From assembly GCF_011386835.1 (NCBI RefSeq), contig NC_088800.1, forward strand, positions 16,454,572 through 16,518,571: a stretch of 64,000 bases of DNA, given 5' to 3'. Source of the stretch: Chrysemys picta bellii (Eukaryota > Chordata > Testudines > Emydidae). The translations under genes were made by a program, and so were the position numbers. Positions 48,301 to 57,300 of this stretch are shown piece after piece. Numbering within the stretch: the stretch's first letter is position 1; every line of letters begins with the position of its first letter. Below the pieces are notes generated by a model. The model had not been told where the DNA came from. It searched no databases and saw nothing but the letters and a program-made list of their open reading frames with translations.

Positions 48301-51300
48301 CACCCCAGAGGAACAGACTCCCTGTGCACCAAGTTGCAACATCATTTGGCATGGATGCACTTCCATCTGGATGGAGGGTTGGCCAAGCCAAATTTGAGTG
48401 GCATTGTGACCCTGTGCACCCGCCTGCAATGCCACTGAAATTTGGACTGGCCACAGCTCTGTCTGTATAGAGGAGCAGCCAGGTCAAATTTCAGTGTTGT
48501 GACCACACAGCCAGAGTGCTGCTCCGGATCACTCAGGCAGCAGCCTTACTGATTTAGTACAGGACCTCTAAAAGTTGTATGGCCACAGTCCCCCCCCCCA
48601 GTTCCATTTTATATATGGAATTTTGAGCAAGTGCAAAAACCTGGAGTGTGTGGGGGAGAATGCACCTCTTCTTATTGACAGGAAATAACAGCGACATCTT
48701 GGGTATTCTGATGTGGTAATTCATGGCAAATGTTGACCCTTTAAGGGTGACCACTGTGTAACATAGCAACAGAGGGTCCTGTGGCACCTTTGAGACTAAC
48801 AGAAGAACTGGGAGCATAAGCTTTCGTGGGTAAGAACCTCACTTCTTGCATCTGAAGAAGTGAGGTTCTTACCCACGAAAGCTTATGCTCCCAGTTCTTC
48901 TGTTAGTCTCAAAGGTGCCACAGGACCCTCTGTTGCTTTTTACAGATTCAGACTAACACGGCTACCCCTCTGATACTGTGTAACATACAGGTTTGTAAAA
49001 ATATTTGCATCCCTGTGTACTAGTTAGGTGCGTCCACCACTTTTGAAAACATTACCTCTGAAGTCCCAATGACTTTTTTAATGAGTCTTGGTCTCCTGTG
49101 ACAGATTTATAAAAGTATTAGGTGTCTAAAGATGTAGACAGCTGCCTAGTGGGATTTTCAAAACCCTGTCTACAGCTTTAGACACCTCACACTTTTTCAA
49201 TGGGAGTTAGACACCTAACTTAGGCACTTTTGAAAATATTATTTTAAAAATCCATCCGGATAAAAAACTAGCAAAGATTCTCTGTTCCACAATGCCCCCG
49301 TGCCTAATTATCAGCTTCTAAATTATAAATGATCAAAGCCGGGAATCCTTACTCAGGCAAAATTCCCATTGAAGTCATTATTTACTGAGGCCAATGTTCT
49401 AAGTTTTGTCTCAGTTAAGGATTGCAAGGTTTGGTCCACAAATAACACATGACCCACAAACACCCTGAAACCTGGGGGGATGCCTTTATCCAGAACCAAA
49501 TCCCAAACTTCACGACTGGCTCCTTTCTCTACACCAGGATGAACCCAAAGCCTGAACTGAAACAAGCTGATTTGGTTCTGAATTCTGCAGCTTGAACCCA
49601 TCTCTACTCTGAGCAGTAACTCAACTGCAAACCTATATTTGCACCAGAATCAGATAATAACAAAGATTGTTACATCTGACCCCTTTCTCCTCTGCAGTGC
49701 AGTAGATAGTGAGGGAAAGGGACTGGATGTTATTTTATTCTCATTTTTGAACCTGTGCCTGGGTACTGCATATCAACAGCTACATAATCATACAAGAAAG
49801 TCTGAATGCCACGCTGCCTCTTGTTAGGTTTTTACTCTGTAGTAGAGTTAGTGATTTTCAGTGCACTGTACACTTAGGCACATTTTTAGTACTGCTAAAG
49901 TAAGGGCCTGTCAAAGGTAAAAAGTCCCTGCTCATTCTGGACACTGTAGTTTTGTAAAAATTACTCTGGGCCATTTGCTAGATTATATATCCACCCTCTA
50001 AACTACACTGCAGAGGAGGAGTCGGACAATGGGCAGTGGATTGATTGCTCTCTCTTTCTGATCACCCTAAAACATCTGTTGGCTTGATGACAGGCTGACC
50101 GTACTAAATCAAACACCTGTGTGCCAGATCTGCTCAGCACTATGTCCGTTGCTGATGACCGATTGCGAATGTTGCTGAGACAATACTGGTGCAACCCCAG
50201 CTAGTAATTTTGGGGTGAGATATATTGGTTTCACATTTTTGAAAGTGCCAAATGAGTCAGGTGACTCAGTCACTGCCTGGGTAATTTTCTGGTACTGTGG
50301 GCTACACAGGGAGATTGATAGTTGGATAGAAACCATCTGTCTCCACTTCTGTCACATTAAACCAGGTCCTGAGCTGCCATAAATCAGCATTGCTCCATTA
50401 AAGTCAAAGGAATGATGATTTACACCAGCTGAGCATCTGGCTCACGATATCTGTTCCTGTTGCCCATTTGCTGAATCCAGAAAAATCCGAATGAATAGAA
50501 GAGCTTCCCTTTCCTTGTCTCACTAAGAAATGAATGTGCCCTTTAAATAATGAGCTTTTTTTAAAATCAATCAATCAAGACAAAGTCTTTCAGCACTAGC
50601 TGCTGACAGTTCTAATCCGAACCTCACACTGGCATCAGTGGTGCTACTCTGGGTTCACACCGGCATAAAGGAGAGTGGAATTCAGTCCTCGCATTTCACA
50701 CCATCAGGACATGTTACATGTGGCCACGTGCATTAGGATGAACTGGCTTAACCATGCTGTTCACCATAAAACTAACTCAGGGAACCAAATACTGGGAAGA
50801 CCGAAACGGGTGCAAATATTAGTTTAAGAACAAACTGAACTATTCTGCAATATGTTTTGAATGCTCTTGGCCTTGTTTATTTTTAATCATATTTTTGTCA
50901 TTTGTTTTTATTTTTGTTAACCAAAAAAAAAAAAAAAAAGGAAGTTGGTGGGAGGCGGGGGGGGAGAGTCTGTCCTGCCTGCTGAGTGATAAAATGTCAT
51001 TTCTTCCACCCTCCCACCCCTCTCTTTCTCTTTGGCTGGAGATCACAGAACTCCAATGCCTTTGGCATTCGGTGTGCAGGAAAGTTTTTTCCAGCAGGAG
51101 CATCTGGCTCCCTGGCAGACGCCTCAGGCAGTTGTGCTGGCAGCTTTGCAGCTTCCCCTTGTCTGTCCTGTGGTCAGGCCACTGATGAGCTGCTGGAGCT
51201 GCCTTGATTTTTTGAGAAGCCATTTTCTTTACATTAACAGGGTGTATATGTCACCCCCGTTCTCAGCATGGGACCGTGTCTACTCAGAGTCTGCTCCTAC

Positions 51301-54300
51301 TGAAGTCAAGGGGAATTTAGCCATTGACTTCAGTGGGAACAGAATCAAGCCCTAATAAAGGTGAGATGGCTGGTAATATACATCAGGGGTCGGCAACGTT
51401 CGACACGTGGCTCGCCAGTTTTATTTACCTGCTGACGCGGCAGGTTCGGCCGATCGCGGCCCCCACTGGCCGCGGTTCGCTGTCCCGGGCCAATGGGGGT
51501 GGCAAGAAGCCGCAGCCAGCACATCGCTCGCCCGCGCCGCTTCTCACCACCCCCATTGGCCTGGAACGGCGAACCGCGGCCAGTGGGGGCCGCGATCGGC
51601 CGAACCTGCCGCGTCAGCAGGTAAATAAAACTGGCCCGGCCCGCCAGGGTGCTTACCCTGGTGAGCCGCGTGTCGAACGTTGCCGATCCCTGATATACAG
51701 TGTGTTTTTGATAGGTGGCTTTTAGCGTCCATATATATTTTCTATAGAAGCCTGAGGGCGGGTTTTAAAGCCACCTACATTCCAGTTGCCATCAAATGCA
51801 ATGTGTGAGGTGCTGGCTTGGACTTCTAGGATGAAGTCCTGACTCTCTTGAAATCAGTGGAAGTTTTGCCAAAAGACAGAGGATTTCTCTAATAGGGTTT
51901 TTATTTGCTAAATGTTGGAGCCTCTCGACTATAGTGGAAGTCCCACAATGCACTTCTTGTTCTGTTGTGATCCACATTATTAATTAATAGCATTCATGGC
52001 TGAAGTCTATTTAGACACACAACAATAAATCACATTCAGCAGCAGGACAAAACTCCCTGCTCTGACCCATTAGTGCCCTTCTCTAGGGGATTCTCTCCAA
52101 AGTTGAGAGGGCAATTTAGTCTCTGTTCCCCAAACCAGTTCAGTTCACATGCTAGTGCTTCGAGCATTGCTGATAACTCTCTAGTAGATACTGGACTGAG
52201 TCCACCTGTGACCATCAGATAGTAACAAACTGCACTTATTACTGACCTGGGGCTGGAGCTGACCCAGTGATCGTGGCTCCTAAACCCCCATTCCTGGTCA
52301 CAGTTTGAAGTGAAGAAAATCTATTCTTGTGGCATATCTATGCACCTTTGATAGCAGTTTTTGCCAGAAAATCAATAAAACAGAGTCCATTATAAATCCC
52401 TACGGCTTACTACAGGCTGAAACCTGACCTACAACATTTCAGCACAAATTCAATTTGCTTAACCGAATTTGGGTATTTTAAAGTTCTTTTTGGGGGGGAA
52501 GGGAAGCATTGCAACCACCCAGAGGCATTGCCAATGTCCCATGTTGCTATCGCACAAAAGCCTCTTTAGATATTCTATAAAAAGTGAAGTCCACCTGTTA
52601 CATTTATACAACACTGATTAATTATATCAAGAAGATATTTGTCTTTGAACTTCATTTCTCTTGTTGCATATTTAGCAAAGTATATTAAGTGTTAAGATAT
52701 TGTCAGTGTAAAACCTAGTGCAGTGTCACATAAATCTGTCGGTTTTGAAGATGGTGCACCAGGGCGGAGAAAACAAATGATGCATGCAAGTACCAGATGA
52801 AATAATATGATCATTTCTCATCTTGATTTCTCAGGCATCCTTGGAGTTTTATTACAGTAAAAGGAAACCCTTCCTCTTCTGTTGAAGACCACATTGAATA
52901 TCTAGGTAATGCAGAAGCAAATGCTTGCTTGAAATTGCCCGGGCAAGTTCCTCCCTGGTATAATTCCATGGAAGTCAGTGTAATTACGTAAAGGATAAAT
53001 TTGTTCCATGACCTTTGTACTGTCTGACACGACACTACATTGAAGCTGTGAACAGGAGTCTTACCTCCTTACATTATCCCCATGCTGTGATGCAGTTGGA
53101 TGGGATTTGACACAGGCCACTCATACACAGAAATACAGGACCAGATTCTCAGCTAGTATAAATCCGTATAGCTCCATTGAAGCCAAATTATGTACAGGTC
53201 TGTCGCATCTTACGCGCATTTAACATGCGCGATTTCAGCTTTACGCGGTCAACAAAAACAAAACAAAAACAAAAAAAGAGGAAAAATAACAATTTTAATA
53301 CTGTACCTGTATTGCGGGCGATTCCGCCCGTCATTACACTCAATGTAATTTTGACTATACGCGATTTTCGCTTTACGCGCTGACTGTGGAACGTAAGCCC
53401 AGCGTAAGATGCGACAGGCCTGTATCCACCTTTTTGACATCAATCAGTGGAATGATCTCAGTTAACATGAGATGAAAATCTAAGGCCTGATATTGTACCA
53501 TGAGAGTCAAAACCCTGCAGTCTATACTAGTTTTTGAGGCTGTTTGCTGTGGAATACCCTAGTATTTTCTAAATAAAGACAATGACCTGGTTTGTCACAA
53601 TGTAAACTAGCAAACAAAAAATGCAAAATAAAACAAAAAACGTGATTTTCTTAATTCACTTGACTTTTTGAGAATTCCTCCTCTACAAAGGCAAAGTCTG
53701 AGCAGAAGGAAAGAGTCTGAAAAATCATTCCAAGAGCAGGAGGAACAATTTTGCTGGAAATTTTGTGGGCAATTACTGAATCTGCTCTAGTCTCCCAGGA
53801 GACACAAACACGGGCTTGCTCCATTGCCTATTAAGTCTTCGCTTCTATCACTTGCAAACCATGAAATTGTTAATAATTGTTTTACAGGACACAAGGGATC
53901 AGCTGTGGCCAAAGTATTCAAACTATTCCAGGCTGAGAATGGAGAGCATTTTAATGTGTCTTCAACCAGTGAGTGGGTTCAAGGTGAGCCACCTGTTTGC
54001 CTGCTAGCAGAGTGACAGCGCTTAGACCGTGCTAATCGCTCTTTGAAATATTCCTTTTTACCACACCAATCACATTTCCTCTCTTTAGAAAGAGAGGCTC
54101 TGATATCTGTTAAGGTTGCCTTTAATCCAAACAAGAACACAAGCAACATCTCTATTTCCAACCCCTGCAAGACTCTCTGTAATTTGAATCCTTTGTCTTT
54201 TTTGCATTGAATGTGACAGTCCAGGTGTTAAGGCCAAACCAACATACATCCTCTTATTTCTTTTGATTATGTGGTCACCGCTTGTCAGAATGATGTTTCA

Positions 54301-57300
54301 GTTAACAAACAGCAACTGATTACAAGCTGACTTGAATATACTGTATATAGAGGTCTCTAGGGAGAAGGGCACAATTCAAGTTCCACAGCTGTTAGAAATG
54401 CTCATGCTACATACTCAAACCATGTAGCTTTTAAATAATTCCATGCTCCCTTACCTTGCTACACTTCATAGCATCAGTAAAGCAGCTGCCAGACTGGCAA
54501 GGAGAACCAGGAACTAGGCAGTTATTGAAGTAACTTGTTCCTAGTATTTGAGACTAAATTCTGGTAAGTGCATTTTTGCCGCATTAAGTATGGCTTTCTA
54601 TAAAACGATCTTTCCTGTTTGTCTCCAGATGCAGAATGGACAGAGTGGTTTGAGAAGCCCAAAAAGGCAAGATCCAAAGACACGGAGAAACTTTCTGACC
54701 TCAGAGCGGCAAACCCAGGCAAAATCTGTAGTCACCCCCTTGCTATCCAGGTAGGACAAACTCCCCATTTTCCCTATAGATTAGCTTGCCTGATGTGCAG
54801 CAGCAGTATAGTAAGCAACCAACTGCAGCATCAAAGTCAAGAAAGTTCTAGTAGACCTCAGGCCTTCTTGGTGATCGTGTTGTGAGTGTGAATGCATTTA
54901 GTTTCTAGACGTCTCTTGATGCTCTTGCACATAGACTGGCCACGATGCTGGCAAATGTTTAACACTAATGGGAGGCTCATAAGACCAACTATATTCCTCA
55001 TTCTGAGTCTGATCCTGCAACCCTTATTCACACAACCAGTCCCAGGTCAGTCAGTAGGACTACTGGTGTGAGGAAGGGATCTATGCGGTCCACAAAATAC
55101 GTAGTTTCCTACAGGAAGATTAAGGGGGAAAAAGAGAGGATGGAAATTTTCCAAGGGTCTAAAATGGCCTTAGAATGGAAGCTGTCTGAAAAATTAAGCA
55201 CAGAATTTGACCATAATATTAAAACTACAGGTTGCATTAGGTTATGGGGGGAAATGTCTTCGGGCTTGCAGTCATTTTTTAAAGTCCATTGCTTTTTCTT
55301 TGGTAGAAAGAAGTCTGAATTCCATTGTGCGAAACATGTAATTAAATCCTCGAATGCACATGTTGAGGGGGAAAAGTATCCTTGTTATGACTGCAAAAGC
55401 TACTTAATGTCTGAAGGAAAAATGGCTTTTATTGGCAAATTCCCGCTGCATACTTAAATGTCCAGTTGATAAAATTCTGCAGCTCAAGAGCTGCTTAACA
55501 GAAGACCATAAAATGATTGGTACTGTGGGGTTTTTACAGGGTTGGCTTGAGCATTAAGGCATGTAGGAATTGATCCAGCAAACTCTTACTCACCTAAGTA
55601 GCCCTTGCTCACAAGAATAGTTGCATTCAATTTAATTGGACTACTCATGCAATGAGGACTACCTGTATGAACAAGGGCTTCCAGGACTGAGTCTTCAATT
55701 TAATCTCATTGTGGAACAGTTTTTTTCCTCATTGTTCACTATTACTTGCCAGGTCAATGGTAACACTGACTCTAGATGCATTTCAGCTTTTGTTCATGTG
55801 TTGGAAGAGGGATTTCAGTTCAGAACATGAGAGCCACTAGGCCAGATACTAATTTAACTAATAGTTGCTTTTGTTCATATGTATTAAAAGTGAAACAAGA
55901 AACGCCATATTTTTCTGTTTCTGAAAAGTTATAAATCATGAGCTTCTAAATCCTCAGCTGATATAAATCCATGCAGCCCATTGACTTCATCAGTTTACAC
56001 CAGCTGAGGAGGTCAAGTAATCAGAACTAACCTGCCCCAACGATGCTAAGCACAAGAAGAATCAAAATAGAACCAGAAATTTGTAGCCAAGGGCACGTTT
56101 CCCATTGATTGCAGTGAGCGTGCCTATATGAGTGAGTAGGAGTTGCAGGATCAGACCTCTAATTTCGATGGTGACTCATTTATGAGCCTCGTGCCTTTTT
56201 AAAATGAAGGTTATTTGGCTGGTTCTATGCAATGTGTAGCATTTTTGTGCAATGGCAAAAAGGGTTGCAAACCGAGGTCTAGACTGTGGTATTGAATCCC
56301 AGCCTTGAGGGGGGATGGTATGGACTGCACTGCCCCAGGAGGAACGCATGCTCGACATGTTGAATCATCGCTTGGGGTGGTGTAACCTGATCCCCTCCCA
56401 GCATACCCAGCCAGCTCCACAGGCTGGTTTGTATGTGGGAGAGCAGAGGCCCACCTCTTCTTGCCCCCTTTGGGGCAATTTGTGACCTCAAGGTGCATGA
56501 GGGAGCATTCCTAGTGCTCCCTGAGTATAGAGATAACAAATATCCCTGGCCCTTGCAAGGGAGAGAGAGAAGACTCCCACCTCTTTCTCCTGCAAGGATC
56601 AGACACAGTCTGGCCCCAGGTAATGAAATGAGAAAAGTTAAGATTCTTGAAAGCCATGCGTTTGTTTGGGCCCATCCATCTGCATTCAGAATCTGAATCT
56701 GACCTCAAACTAGTGGAGATCTAAAATCAAGGGAAACAAGGCAGCATTAGCAAAGCTCAGAGTACTGTTTCCAAAACAAAAAACACCCAAGTCCTAATAT
56801 AGATGTGGGAGTGACATGATTCACCTAGTATTAAATCCATGTGGTCTGCATAAAAAAGTTATGGTGCATGAACCAACTAGAGTATATAACTGAACTCTAC
56901 CCATGATCATTCATCCTGTTTTGTTACATGGTCATTGTGCATCATCTTAATGCAAAGTGATCACCCTCATTCCATGCAGAGAGAGAGTAAGAGGATGTGA
57001 ACGCCATTCATGTTTAATGACCACCCCTGTGCATTTCTATTCTCATCCTAGGCAGCTACACTTTCTGGAGCCAATTTAACAACTGAGGTTTTCTACAAAA
57101 GCGGCCATGATTATAGGTTTATGTGCCATGGTAAGGATCAGACAGACGAAGGCTGCCAAAATTACCGAGTGCGGTTCCTGTGTGGCAAACCTGGTATGTG
57201 ACTCACTTTTTAACGCCCAGCTGCCATGTCATTCAGAGCAGAAACCCCATTTTGAATTTTCCTCCTTCTGAGCTGGCTATTTTATAGGAAGCAGAACTTT

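Larger units (their letters stand above)
46386..52834 (+). other. CEMIP: CEMIP 6.4-kb intron rich in insertions
   Basis: Carries the hAT element at 47779, the Penelope-like palindrome at 48766 and foldbacks at 49070 and 50365. It also holds an A17 tract near 50923 and the 309-bp hairpin element at 51384. Nothing coding was recognised. Confidence 0.6.

Noticed and set aside
47608..48332. A 234-codon minus-strand frame and overlapping plus-strand frames
   Set aside because: They cover the C-rich hAT element at 47779-48195; both strands are open, as expected from composition.
48753..48987. Large palindrome considered as an assembly artefact
   Set aside because: The 13-bp flanking duplication and the single-copy right tail are what a real insertion would leave; an artefact would not produce these.
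51384..51692. CpG-rich patch considered as a CpG island or alternative promoter
   Set aside because: It is a hairpin transposon with inverted termini and near-perfect 8-bp flanking repeats.
55068..55457. 129-codon frame in a CEMIP intron
   Set aside because: It begins in a foldback remnant and has no recognisable motif; the flanking CEMIP exons join perfectly without it.
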